From positions 1,798,001 to 1,862,000 of the forward strand of contig NZ_CP049264.1 in assembly GCF_003048875.2 (NCBI RefSeq): a stretch of 64,000 nt of DNA, written 5' to 3'. The notes under the pieces are model-generated. The model saw only the letters and a list, made by a program, of their open reading frames with translations. It was not told the DNA's origin and made no database searches. This document shows positions 33,120-40,834 of the stretch, piece by piece. Position numbers and translations under genes: made by a program. Each line of letters starts with the position of its first letter. Positions within the stretch are counted from its first letter, which is position 1. This DNA comes from Campylobacter concisus (GTDB lineage Bacteria; Campylobacterota; Campylobacteria; Campylobacterales; Campylobacteraceae).

Positions 33120-34433
33120 ATGAGCAAAAAGAATTTTTCATCACGCTGGGCTTTTATACTAGCCTCAGTTGGTTCAGCCGTTGGTATGGCAAATGTTTGG
33201 GGCTTTCCTTACAAGCTTGGTACAAATGGTGGTGGAGCGTTTTTACTCATCTACATCTTTTTCGTAGCGCTTTTTTCTTACGTTGGTTTAAGCGCTGAGT
33301 ATGCGATCGGCAGACGCGCAAAGACTGGCACACTAGGATCATATAAATTTGCTTGGCAGAGTAGAAATTTAGGCGTCATCGGCAGTATCGTCGGCTGGCT
33401 CCCACTTGCTGGCTCGCTTTGCATAGCCATCGGCTACGCTGTCATCATCGCTTACGTGCTAAAAGCCCTTACACAGGCACTTACTGGCTCATTTATGAGC
33501 GTTGATACAAATGTTTGGTTTAACTCATTTGCACTTCATGAGTACTCGGTCCTGCCATATCACTTTATAGTCATCGTTGGCACGCTTCTTACGCTATTTT
33601 TTGGAGCAAAAAGCATCGAAAAGACTAATAAAATCATGATGCCACTATTTTTCGTGTTATTTGCCATTTTGGCTATAAATGTCGCGATGCTTCCAAACGC
33701 ATTTGAGGGGTATAAATTTCTATTTATCCCTGATTTTAGCAAGCTTGAAGATCCGATGGTGTGGGTCACAGCGATGGGTCAAGCCTTTTTCTCGCTCTCT
33801 ATCACGGGATCAGGCATGATAGTTTATGGAGCATATCTTTCAAAGAACGAAGACGTCGTTGCAAGTGCAAAAACTACGGCATTTTTTGACACGCTTGCAG
33901 CCCTTGTGGCAGCGCTTGTCATGATCCCAGCGGTCTTTGCCTACGCTATGGATCCAGCTGAGGGGCCAAAGCTACTTTTCGTAACGCTTCCTAAAATTTT
34001 GCAAAATATGATCGGCGGTCAAATTTTTGCGATCATACTATTTACCGCAGTCATCTTTGGCGGTATCACTTCGCTTCAAAATATGTTTGAGGTGGTCGCT
34101 GAGTCACTCATGCATAAATTCCCACGCCTTAGTAGATTTTGGGTGCTTGTGCTACTTTGCGTGGTTTGCTTTGGCTTTGGAGCGTTTATGGAGCCTATTA
34201 GCAGTTGGGGACCTTGGATGGATTTTGTCTCTATCTACATCATCCCGATCGGCGCAGTCATAGGCGCAATATCTTGGTTTTGGATCATCAAAAAAGATGA
34301 AATTTTAGACGAGGTAAATTCAGGAGCAAATAAAACTTACGGCTCATTTTGGTACTTTGTGGGTAAATTTATCTATGTACCAATAGCCTTTTTACTCTGC
34401 ATCATCGCCATTAGCAAGGGAATTTCTTTTTAA
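33120..34433 (+). CDS. Sodium-dependent transporter, NSS/SNF family
   Basis: This protein of about 437 residues starts SSRWAFILASVGSAVGMANVWGFPYKLGTNGGGAF, the TM1 Na+-site signature of bacterial neurotransmitter:sodium symporters such as MhsT and LeuT. Roughly 11 membrane helices follow, with FFSLSITGSGMIVYGAYLS for TM6. An ATG four codons upstream (33108) has no ribosome site, while GGA lies seven bases before the one chosen. Members take up amino acids with Na+; the substrate here is not predictable. Confidence 0.9.
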   Translation: MSKKNFSSRWAFILASVGSAVGMANVWGFPYKLGTNGGGAFLLIYIFFVALFSYVGLSAEYAIGRRAKTGTLGSYKFAWQSRNLGVIGSIVGWLPLAGSLCIAIGYAVIIAYVLKALTQALTGSFMSVDTNVWFNSFALHEYSVLPYHFIVIVGTLLTLFFGAKSIEKTNKIMMPLFFVLFAILAINVAMLPNAFEGYKFLFIPDFSKLEDPMVWVTAMGQAFFSLSITGSGMIVYGAYLSKNEDVVASAKTTAFFDTLAALVAALVMIPAVFAYAMDPAEGPKLLFVTLPKILQNMIGGQIFAIILFTAVIFGGITSLQNMFEVVAESLMHKFPRLSRFWVLVLLCVVCFGFGAFMEPISSWGPWMDFVSIYIIPIGAVIGAISWFWIIKKDEILDEVNSGANKTYGSFWYFVGKFIYVPIAFLLCIIAISKGISF

Positions 34434-34459
34434 CTTAGCCCATCAAAAGACGAGCTAAG
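34434..34459. terminator. Hairpin between convergent genes
   Basis: A CTTAGC / GCTAAG stem (7 bp with flanking A-T) lies between the NSS transporter and the convergent DUF411 gene. It has T-rich flanks on both sides, so it may serve both. Confidence 0.45.
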
Positions 34460-34472
34460 TCTAAATTTGAAG

Positions 34473-34922
34473 TTATTTTAGCTTTTTAGAGCCGATGTAA
34501 GTAGCAAAGACCTCTTGTGAGCCATCTTTTTTAAAGAGTATGACGTCGTATTGCTCGGCTTTGCCGCCTTGCTCCATACCCTGACTCTCCATCGGCATGC
34601 CAGGCACTGCGATACCAACGGCATCTTTTGGTTTAAGCTCCAGCAGGCGCTTGACCTCATCAGCTGGCACGTGACCCTCGATGACGTAGCCATCAACGAT
34701 AGCTGTGTGGCAGCTTGAAAGCTCTAGTGGCACGTGAAATTCTTTTTTGACCTTGACCAAGTCATCTACTTTTATGGTCTCTTCGCTAAAGCCAGCCTTT
34801 TGCATAGCACTCGCCCAGTTGCCACAACAACCGCAAGTTGGGCTTTTATAGACCTTCATATCGGCCGCAAGTGCTAAGGTCGCACAAAGGCTAAGAGCTA
34901 AAAATGCAAATTTCTTCATCAT
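34473..34922 (-). CDS. DUF411 family periplasmic metal-binding protein
   Basis: This 149-residue protein has a signal peptide (KKFAFLALSLCATLALA). The DUF411 thioredoxin-like domain begins MKVYKSPTCGCCGNWASAMQKAGF and carries CGCCGNW near residues 30-36, SSCHTAIVDGYVIEGHVPADEVKRLL, and a Met-rich MPGMPMESQGM segment that could bind copper. DUF411 genes are often linked to copper handling. Two adjacent ATGs (34922, 34919) are possible with the AAAGGAA site. Confidence 0.85.
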   Translation of the reverse strand: MMKKFAFLALSLCATLALAADMKVYKSPTCGCCGNWASAMQKAGFSEETIKVDDLVKVKKEFHVPLELSSCHTAIVDGYVIEGHVPADEVKRLLELKPKDAVGIAVPGMPMESQGMEQGGKAEQYDVILFKKDGSQEVFATYIGSKKLK

Positions 34923-34997
34923 TTTCCTTTACGTTAAAATTTGCAAAATGATATAGCTTGGGTTTAAATTTTATATAAATGCTTAAAGCTTGCCTGC

Positions 34998-35003
34998 TAT
35001 AAT
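34998..35003 (+). promoter_or_regulatory. -10 box for the SbmA-like gene
   Basis: TATAAT lies 26 bases before the ATG at 35029. Its position argues against the longer frame that begins upstream of it. Confidence 0.5.
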
Positions 35004-35028
35004 TGCCAAAATTTACAAAAGGCATTTT

Positions 35029-35997
35029 ATGTTTTCATCATTTTTCAAAGACAAAAAATGGGCGCTTTGGGCTTACGGCGGAGCGATATTTATCATCTTG
35101 CTGCTTGTCTATCAAACGCACCTAAACGTCCGCATTAACGAGTGGTATAAAAATTTCTACGACATCATGCAAAACTCAAAAGATCACAATGTAGATGAGT
35201 TTTGGCAAGGGATATTAAATTTCTTAAAGATCGCCATGCCTTATGTCGTGACCTATACGGTGATATCGTTCTTTGCGAGCCACTGGGTCTTTCGCTGGAG
35301 GGAGGCGATGACCTTTAAATACCTCAAATTTTGGCGAAACTGCCAAAACGACATCGAGGGCAGCTCGCAGCGTATCCAAGAGGACGTTTATCGCTTTGCT
35401 AAGATCATGGAGAGCCTTGGCGTGCAGGTTTTAAAGGCATTTATGACGCTGATTGCCTTTATACCAGTGCTTTGGGAGCTAAGCAAAAGCGTGAGCCTAC
35501 CTTTCATCAAGGACATCGAGGGCTCGCTAGTTTATATCGCACTACTAATTAGCGTCGGAGGCCTCATCGTATCGTGGTTTGTGGGCATAAAGCTACCACA
35601 TCTTGAGTATAACAACCAAAAAGCGGAGGCAGCCTTTAGGAAAGAGCTAGTTTATGGCGAGGATGATAAGCTCAAATTTTGCCAGCCAAACGTTATGCTA
35701 GAGCTTTTTACAGGGGTGAAGCTAAACTACTACAAGCTCTTTTTGCACTACGGCTACTTTAATCTCTGGCTCGTCTCGTTTTCGCAAATTCTTGTCATCG
35801 TGCCTTACATCATCATGGGCAATGGCCTATTTAGCGGCGTCATCACGCTTGGCGTCCTCGTGCAAGCTAGCAATGCTTTCTCGCAGGTCAGAGAGAGCTT
35901 TAGCGTCTTTATCGATAACTGGACTACGATAACGGAGTTACGATCGGTCAATAAGCGTTTGAGAGAATTTGAGAGAAATATAGACTATAAAGCGTAG
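35029..35997 (+). CDS. SbmA/BacA-like inner membrane transporter
   Basis: This 322-residue protein has the SbmA/BacA membrane domain: NVRINEWYKNFYDIMQN near residue 37, FRWREAMTFKYLKFWR near 90, SSQRIQEDVYRFAKIMESLGVQVLKAFMTLIAFIPVLW, and EYNNQKAEAAFRKELVYGEDD. It has about seven membrane helices and no ATPase domain. SbmA-type proteins are proton-driven importers of peptides such as microcins. It is shorter than E. coli SbmA but keeps the core. Start set by AAAGG and the -10 box at 34998. Confidence 0.85.
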   Translation: MFSSFFKDKKWALWAYGGAIFIILLLVYQTHLNVRINEWYKNFYDIMQNSKDHNVDEFWQGILNFLKIAMPYVVTYTVISFFASHWVFRWREAMTFKYLKFWRNCQNDIEGSSQRIQEDVYRFAKIMESLGVQVLKAFMTLIAFIPVLWELSKSVSLPFIKDIEGSLVYIALLISVGGLIVSWFVGIKLPHLEYNNQKAEAAFRKELVYGEDDKLKFCQPNVMLELFTGVKLNYYKLFLHYGYFNLWLVSFSQILVIVPYIIMGNGLFSGVITLGVLVQASNAFSQVRESFSVFIDNWTTITELRSVNKRLREFERNIDYKA

Positions 35998-36093
35998 GGG
36001 TTAAATTTAGGATATAGCGTCTAATTTTTGAATTTATGCGGACATAAATCAAGCAGCACACAACATGCGCTTTATCGTCAGGCAAGTGTCAGG

Positions 36094-36207
36094 CAAATTT
36101 TAAAATTTACAAGCGAGCATATCACGGCTCTAAATTTAGTGGCGAGTGGCTACTAGACCTAAATTTAGTAGTCTGCTAAGGCGAGTGAGTAAGATTTTAA
36201 AATTTGC
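36094..36207. repeat. 114-base dyad repeat, copy A
   Basis: The outer ends CAAATTTTAAAATTT and TTTTAAAATTTG are complementary. An inner helix pairs CTAAATTTAG (36130-36139) with CTAAATTTAG (36159-36168). It is closest to copy C at 44830-44942. Confidence 0.75.
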
Positions 36208-36226
36208 TTTGTGATATAAATTTACC

Positions 36227-36314
36227 AAAAAGGGAGACAAGGGGACTCAGGCTTTGCTTCGCAGGCTCGCAACTGCAGGGCAGACACGAAGTCCGTCCCC
36301 TTATCCCCCTTTTT
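36227..36314 (-). repeat. G-rich/C-rich hairpin of the cassette, locus 1
   Basis: The 20-base arms at 36227-36246 and 36295-36314 pair at 18 of 20 positions as DNA. The two mismatches are A-C on the plus strand and so G-U wobbles in a minus-strand RNA. The loop is 48 bases. Locus 2 (44692-44745) has the same arms with a 15-base loop. Confidence 0.65.
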
Positions 36315-36550
36315 AAATCCCCCGTATGCTTGCAGTTACGAGACGAAGTCGAAGTAAAAACCCCCTCGCACGTTCAAAGGGCATGCAAATGTGATAGCGC
36401 ACTGCATGCGGTCTAAAATTCTGGTAAATTTTAAAATTTACGAGCACGTATATCAAGGCAAGCAAATGGAATTTAAAATTTGTAAAAAACCAAAACCAGC
36501 CCTAAATTTAAATTTCATCCCTCGTTTAACAATGCATATCCAACACAAGC

Positions 36551-36556
36551 TATAAT
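36551..36556 (+). promoter_or_regulatory. -10 box for the M48 protease gene
   Basis: TATAAT lies 31 bases before the ATG at 36587, with AAAGGA as the ribosome site. Confidence 0.55.
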
Positions 36557-36586
36557 ACGCCAAATTTTAATCCAAAAAGGATAAAA

Positions 36587-37390
36587 ATGAAAAAAATTTT
36601 ACTTACGTTATTAACAGCTAGCATGCTTATCACAGGCTGCACGAGCGTCACAAAGTCAGGCGTCGTGGGTGCAGATCGCAAGCAGTTCATGCTAGTATCC
36701 TCTGAAGCGATGGAACAAAGTTCAGCTCAAGCTTACGTCAAGACGCTCACAGCTGCTAGAAGCAAGGGCGAGCTAAACGTCGATCCGATCCTCACAAAAA
36801 GGGTTCAAGATATCGCAAAAAGGCTGATCGCGCAAACTGGCGTTTTCAGAGAGGACGCACTAAAATGGAAGTGGCAAGTAAATGTCATAAACGAAGATAC
36901 GCTAAATGCTTGGTGCATGCCAGGTGGCAGGATCGTCGTTTATAGCGGTATTATTAAAAAGCTAAATTTAACAGATGCACAGCTAGCAGCGGTCATGGGT
37001 CACGAGATCGCTCATGCGCTTAGAGAGCACAGTAGGGAGCAAGCGAGCACCGACCAGCTCAAAAACATCGGCATCTTTGCAGTCGCAACAGCCACAGGAC
37101 TTGGCGACCTTGGCGCAAGCGCTCTAAATTTAGCCAGCCAATACACCATCTCATTGCCATTTTCTCGCTCACACGAGACCGAGGCTGATCACATCGGCAC
37201 TGAGCTAATGGCAAGAGCTGGGTACGATCCAAAAGAGGCGGTCGAAGTTTGGGTTAAGATGAGCAAGATGAGTGGTGGCAAAGTGCCTGAAATTTTAAGC
37301 ACTCACCCATCAAACGAGAGCAGGATCAAGGATCTAAAAGAGATCGCAGCAAAGCTTGAGCCGATCTATCAAGCAGCCAAAAAAGGTTAG
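36587..37390 (+). CDS. M48 family metalloprotease lipoprotein
   Basis: This 267-residue protein has a lipoprotein signal (LLTASMLITGC, lipobox cysteine 18). The M48 zinc motif GHEIAHALREHSREQ is near residues 141-155, and the third ligand region RSHETEADHIGTELMARAGYDP follows near 197. It ends LSTHPSNESRIKDLKEIA, typical of the BepA/LoiP/YcaL group of periplasmic proteases that act in outer-membrane protein quality control. The GNAT gene follows after two bases. Confidence 0.9.
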   Translation: MKKILLTLLTASMLITGCTSVTKSGVVGADRKQFMLVSSEAMEQSSAQAYVKTLTAARSKGELNVDPILTKRVQDIAKRLIAQTGVFREDALKWKWQVNVINEDTLNAWCMPGGRIVVYSGIIKKLNLTDAQLAAVMGHEIAHALREHSREQASTDQLKNIGIFAVATATGLGDLGASALNLASQYTISLPFSRSHETEADHIGTELMARAGYDPKEAVEVWVKMSKMSGGKVPEILSTHPSNESRIKDLKEIAAKLEPIYQAAKKG

Positions 37391-37392
37391 GT

Positions 37393-37875
37393 TTGATCGA
37401 GCGAGCAAATTTAAGCGACCTTGAAGCGATCACGAAAATTTATAATGACTACATCTTAGAAAGAAGTGCGACTGCTGATATGCAGCCAGTTAGTACAAAG
37501 GAGCTAGAGCCTTGGTTTAACGCCCACGGCGGCTCGCGCCCTATCTTTATCTACAAAGAAAATGATGAAATTTTAGGCTACTGCTCGCTAAGTGACTTTA
37601 ACCCCAAGATCGCTTACGATATAAGCGTAGAGATAAGCATCTATGTCGCTAAAAAAGCCCTTAAAAAGGGTATCGGCAAGCAGCTTTTAGCCCACAGCCT
37701 AAATGAAGCTAGAGGGCTAAATTTAAAAAACGTCATCGCACTAATCTTTAGCAAAAACAAAGCAAGCCTTGGGCTATTTTTGAAATTTGGCTTTGAAAAA
37801 TGGGGCGAACTGCCTGGCGTTTGCCTGATGGATGGCGAGTATAAAGATGTCGTTATCTTGGGGCTAAAGCTCTAA
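37393..37875 (+). CDS. GNAT family N-acetyltransferase
   Basis: This 160-residue GNAT protein begins at TTG and has IERANLSDLEAITKIYNDYI, ILGYCSLSDFNPKIAYD, and the acetyl-CoA loop ISIYVAKKALKKGIGKQLLAHSL near residues 80-102. LGLFLKFGFEKWGELPGV follows near 120. The pattern resembles the phosphinothricin/methionine sulfoximine acetyltransferase group. It starts two bases after the M48 gene, so it is translationally linked. The substrate is unknown. Confidence 0.85.
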   Translation: MIERANLSDLEAITKIYNDYILERSATADMQPVSTKELEPWFNAHGGSRPIFIYKENDEILGYCSLSDFNPKIAYDISVEISIYVAKKALKKGIGKQLLAHSLNEARGLNLKNVIALIFSKNKASLGLFLKFGFEKWGELPGVCLMDGEYKDVVILGLKL

Positions 37876-37900
37876 AAGCCAAGCATTAAGCAAATGAAGA

Positions 37901-37906
37901 TATAAT
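37901..37906 (+). promoter_or_regulatory. -10 box for tRNA-Ser
   Basis: TATAAT ends 12 bases before the first base of the tRNA, so transcription would start near or just before the mature 5' end. Confidence 0.5.
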
Positions 37907-37918
37907 CACCTTCTTCTT

Positions 37919-38006
37919 GGGTAGATGTCCGAGCGGTTTAAGGAGCACGCCTGGAACGCGTGTGTGGGGCAACTCACCGAGAGTTCAAATCTCTCTCTGC
38001 CCGCCA
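37919..38006 (+). tRNA. tRNA-Ser (anticodon GGA)
   Basis: This 88-base type II tRNA has acceptor stem GGGTAGA / TCTGCCC, D-arm CCGAGCGGTTTAAGG, anticodon GGA in CTGGAAC, and a long variable arm (GTGTGGGGCAACTCAC). The T loop is GTTCAAATC and CCA is encoded. The long variable arm and the anticodon give serine. Confidence 0.95.
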
Positions 38007-38052
38007 TTTTAAGCTTATCTGCTAAATTTACCTAGCAACATCAAGGATATAT

Positions 38053-38646
38053 ATGAAAATTTTACTTTTAGGCGCCAGTGGGAGCCTTGGTAGCTACGTT
38101 ATAGACGAGCTTTTAAGTGTTGAGGGTGTAATTTTACGCCTTTATGCTAGAGATATTAAAAAACTAGAAAATTTTAGAAGCGACAAAACCACGCTAATGC
38201 AAGGCGATGTCCTAGATAAAGCTAGACTAAAAGAAGCTTTAAACGGCGTAGATAGCGTCTATGCTGGGCTTGCTGGCTCGCTTGAAGCTATGGCTAGCTC
38301 ACTAGTTGGCGCCATGAAAAAGGCTGATGTAAAGAGGCTAGTTTGGATAACATCTTATGGCATTTATGAGGGCGAAGTGCCTAGTGGCAGGCGTGCCCCA
38401 AGCTCTTACATAAACTCAGCCAAGATCATAGAAAACTCTGACCTTGACTACACGCTGATACGTCCGCAGTGGTTTAGTGGCGCTAACGAGATAGACTATG
38501 AGGTCACGAGCTGGAGCAAAGGCGAGAAATTTAAAAATGAAAATGCTCAAATTTCAAGAAGATCTATCGCAAATTTAGTTAAAAGATGCCTGCTAGATGG
38601 CTTTGGCATAAAAGATAGTCTTGGCATCAATAAAAAAGAAATTTAA
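38053..38646 (+). CDS. NAD(P)-binding atypical short-chain dehydrogenase
   Basis: This 197-residue protein has the Rossmann motif LLLGASGSLGSYVIDELL at the N-terminus, MQGDVLDKARLKEALNGVDSVYAGLAGS near 55, and TSYGIYEGEVPSG with SAKIIENSDLDYTLIRPQWFSG. The last is the NAD(P)H-binding (NmrA/YwnB-like) atypical SDR pattern. The substrate is unknown. It is followed after nine bases by the Na+/H+ antiporter gene. Confidence 0.85.
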   Translation: MKILLLGASGSLGSYVIDELLSVEGVILRLYARDIKKLENFRSDKTTLMQGDVLDKARLKEALNGVDSVYAGLAGSLEAMASSLVGAMKKADVKRLVWITSYGIYEGEVPSGRRAPSSYINSAKIIENSDLDYTLIRPQWFSGANEIDYEVTSWSKGEKFKNENAQISRRSIANLVKRCLLDGFGIKDSLGINKKEI

Positions 38647-38655
38647 AGGATCAAA

Positions 38656-40230
38656 ATGATCGAATACTTACTGCTGTTTTTTGCACTACTAGCTATCATC
38701 ATCGCTTTGGTGATGATCTCAAACCGCCTAAAGGTCGCCTATCCTGTGCTATTAGTCCTTGGCGGGCTTGCCATTAGCTTTGTGCCAAATTTACCAAGTA
38801 TAAAGATCGATCCTGAGCTTATTTTCATCATATTTTTACCGCCACTTCTTTACGAGGCCGCGTGGGCAAACTCGCTAAAAGAGCTCTTTAAATGGCGCCG
38901 CATGATCGGCAGTTTCGCCTTTATCGTGGTTTTTATAAGCGCAGCAGCGGTTGCAGTGATAGCAAATTTAGTGATCCCTGGCTTCTCGCTCGCCCTTGGC
39001 TTCATGCTAGGAGCCATCGTCTCGCCACCAGATGCGGTGAGCACGGCAGCTATCCTTAAATTTGTCAAAGCCCCACGCAGGATTAGCGCTATTTTGGAGG
39101 GCGAGAGCCTTTTAAATGATGCCTCCTCGCTCATCATCTTTCGCTTTGCCGCAGTTGCAGTGACAACTGGGCAGTTTATCTGGTATGAGGCGGCTGCTAG
39201 CTTTGTTTGGATGGTGGTTGGCGGCGTTTTGGCGGGTCTTGTAGTGGCACTTGCGGCTTATTTTTTACATAAAATTTTGCCAACTGATGAAAACAGCGAC
39301 ACGATAATGACTATCACGACGCCTTATATCATGTATATCTTGGCTGAGGAGCTTGGTGCTAGTGGCGTTTTGGCAGTGGTTTGTGGCGGACTTTATCTCT
39401 CGACTAAGAAAAATGAAATTTTCACCGCTTCAACAAGGATCCACGCAGTGCCCGTTTGGAACAACTTTATCTTTTTGCTAAACGGCCTTGCCTTTACCAT
39501 GATCGGTCTTGATCTGCCTGAAATCTTAGCAGGGCTAAAGCGTAGTGGCGTCTCGCTCTTTGAGGCGGTCTCTTACGGCGTTTTGGTCACTGCCGTGCTC
39601 ATCGTTATCCGCCTCATGGCATCTTATGGCGCTGTTTATATCACGATGTTTATGAAGCGTTTTATCAGCGTGGCGGACGAGCGCAACCCAGGCAAAGCGA
39701 CGCCATTTATCGTCGGCTGGGCTGGCATGAGGGGCGTAGTTTCGCTGGCTGCGGCACTTTCTATCCCTGCCATGGCTGGGGGCGAGCCATTTCCGCACAG
39801 AGACCTCATCTTGTTTATAACATTTGTCGTGATCTTGCTAACGCTCGTAGTTCAGGGGCTAAGCTTGCCACTGCTCATTAAAGGCGCGAAATTTCCAGAC
39901 TTTAACGACCACATGCCAAATGAGCTTGCAAGGATCAAGATCAGAAAAGCACTTGCGCAGGCTTCGCTTAAATTTAAAAAAGAGAAATTTACGGGCGAGG
40001 AGCATTTCTTATTTCAAAAGCTTGAAGAGGTTTGGAATTTCGAGCTTGAGAGCGAAAATTTTGAGATCAGTGACGAGAGCAGACAGAGATATTTTGAAAT
40101 TTTAGAGGAGCAAAGAAAGGCACTTTGTGAGCTAAACAAAGACCCAAAGATCGACGAAGAGGTCATTAGGACGTTTTTATACCACATCGACCTTGAGGAG
40201 CAGAGGTGGCGTGCGCATAACGAGCACTAA
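38656..40230 (+). CDS. Na+/H+ antiporter, CPA1 family
   Basis: This 524-residue protein has about 12 membrane helices and CPA1 signatures: FLPPLLYEAAWANS near residue 60, GAIVSPPDAVSTAAILK near 120, ILEGESLLNDASSLIIFRFA near 145, and a GWAGMRGVVSLAAALSIP motif near 355. The last 110 residues are a charged cytoplasmic tail. It exchanges Na+ for H+ for pH and salt balance. AAAGGA precedes the ATG. The end overlaps the convergent 40227 gene by four bases. Confidence 0.92.
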   Translation: MIEYLLLFFALLAIIIALVMISNRLKVAYPVLLVLGGLAISFVPNLPSIKIDPELIFIIFLPPLLYEAAWANSLKELFKWRRMIGSFAFIVVFISAAAVAVIANLVIPGFSLALGFMLGAIVSPPDAVSTAAILKFVKAPRRISAILEGESLLNDASSLIIFRFAAVAVTTGQFIWYEAAASFVWMVVGGVLAGLVVALAAYFLHKILPTDENSDTIMTITTPYIMYILAEELGASGVLAVVCGGLYLSTKKNEIFTASTRIHAVPVWNNFIFLLNGLAFTMIGLDLPEILAGLKRSGVSLFEAVSYGVLVTAVLIVIRLMASYGAVYITMFMKRFISVADERNPGKATPFIVGWAGMRGVVSLAAALSIPAMAGGEPFPHRDLILFITFVVILLTLVVQGLSLPLLIKGAKFPDFNDHMPNELARIKIRKALAQASLKFKKEKFTGEEHFLFQKLEEVWNFELESENFEISDESRQRYFEILEEQRKALCELNKDPKIDEEVIRTFLYHIDLEEQRWRAHNEH

Positions 40231-40739
40231 AATTTTCTCCCAACATTGCAGCTTACCGCGCCGCAAAATCTCTTGCCAAATTTAGCCTCGACGATGAGCA
40301 CAAGCACAAAAAATATCTTTTCATCATTTAGCCGTGCGATCTGGCGCAAAGTCTGGCTGGCGTTATTAAATTTAACATCATTTTCGCGCAAGCTCTTGCA
40401 AAACTGGGCCTCATCAAAGCCAAGCATGCGTGAAATTTCACTGATAGTGTAAGGCTCAAGCGAAGCGATGATGCGGTCCATGTTGCATATAGTTGGATTT
40501 TTGCGGTGTGTGGTGACGTCGATTATCTCATTTACGAGCTTTACCAGCTTTTTTCTGCGGTTAAAAAGGTGCAAGATCACAGCACAAACGATCAAAGCTC
40601 CCGCAAATTTGTGCGCGCTCATCATCCACTCACTATAATCACCCATGGCGAAATTTAGCCCAGTAAATGCAAGCAGGAAGATCCCACAAGCAAGAGCACA
40701 GACGATACAAAATTTATATATCACTTCTACTTTAAGCAA
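40227..40739 (-). CDS. Small membrane protein, DUF4405/cytochrome b-like
   Basis: This protein of about 170 residues has two membrane helices: KFCIVCALACGIFLLAFTGL and MMSAHKFAGALIVCAVILHLF. His residues in and around the second helix resemble small di-haem or DUF4405 membrane proteins. The soluble tail contains a helix-turn-helix-like stretch (TISEISRMLGFDEAQFCKSL). The start is set at TTG 40739, with AAGGA seven bases upstream; no ATG fits. It follows the TonB receptor gene after its terminator. Function is unknown. Confidence 0.55.
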   Translation of the reverse strand: MLKVEVIYKFCIVCALACGIFLLAFTGLNFAMGDYSEWMMSAHKFAGALIVCAVILHLFNRRKKLVKLVNEIIDVTTHRKNPTICNMDRIIASLEPYTISEISRMLGFDEAQFCKSLRENDVKFNNASQTLRQIARLNDEKIFFVLVLIVEAKFGKRFCGAVSCNVGRKF

Positions 40740-40792
40740 TGTAAATTCCTTAGTTTTCTTGAAATTATACACCCCTGAGCAAAAAATGAAGG

Positions 40793-40818
40793 GCGCCAAC
40801 TAGAAATTTAGCTGGCGC
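40793..40818 (-). terminator. TonB-receptor gene terminator
   Basis: A GCGCCA / TGGCGC stem, extended by CTA/TAG past one mismatch, is followed on the minus strand by CTTCATTTTTTGC. It sits 16 bases past the receptor stop. Confidence 0.65.
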
Positions 40819-40834
40819 GTTAGAGTAAATTTAG

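Larger units (their letters stand above)
35998..36586. other. Non-coding spacer with composite repeat cassette
   Basis: These 589 bases have no convincing gene; a 70-codon frame at 36204-36416 runs through the hairpin and is not protein-like. It contains one full copy of a 114-base dyad repeat (36094-36207), a long G/C hairpin (36227-36314), a block with CTCGCACGTT and two GCATGC motifs (about 36363-36410), and the left end of a further repeat copy (about 36425-36463). The same order occurs at 44538-44942. Confidence 0.7.

Noticed and set aside
36204-36416. A 70-codon plus-strand frame
   Set aside because: It runs through the G-rich hairpin and GCATGC block of the repeat cassette; no ribosome site and no protein-like pattern.
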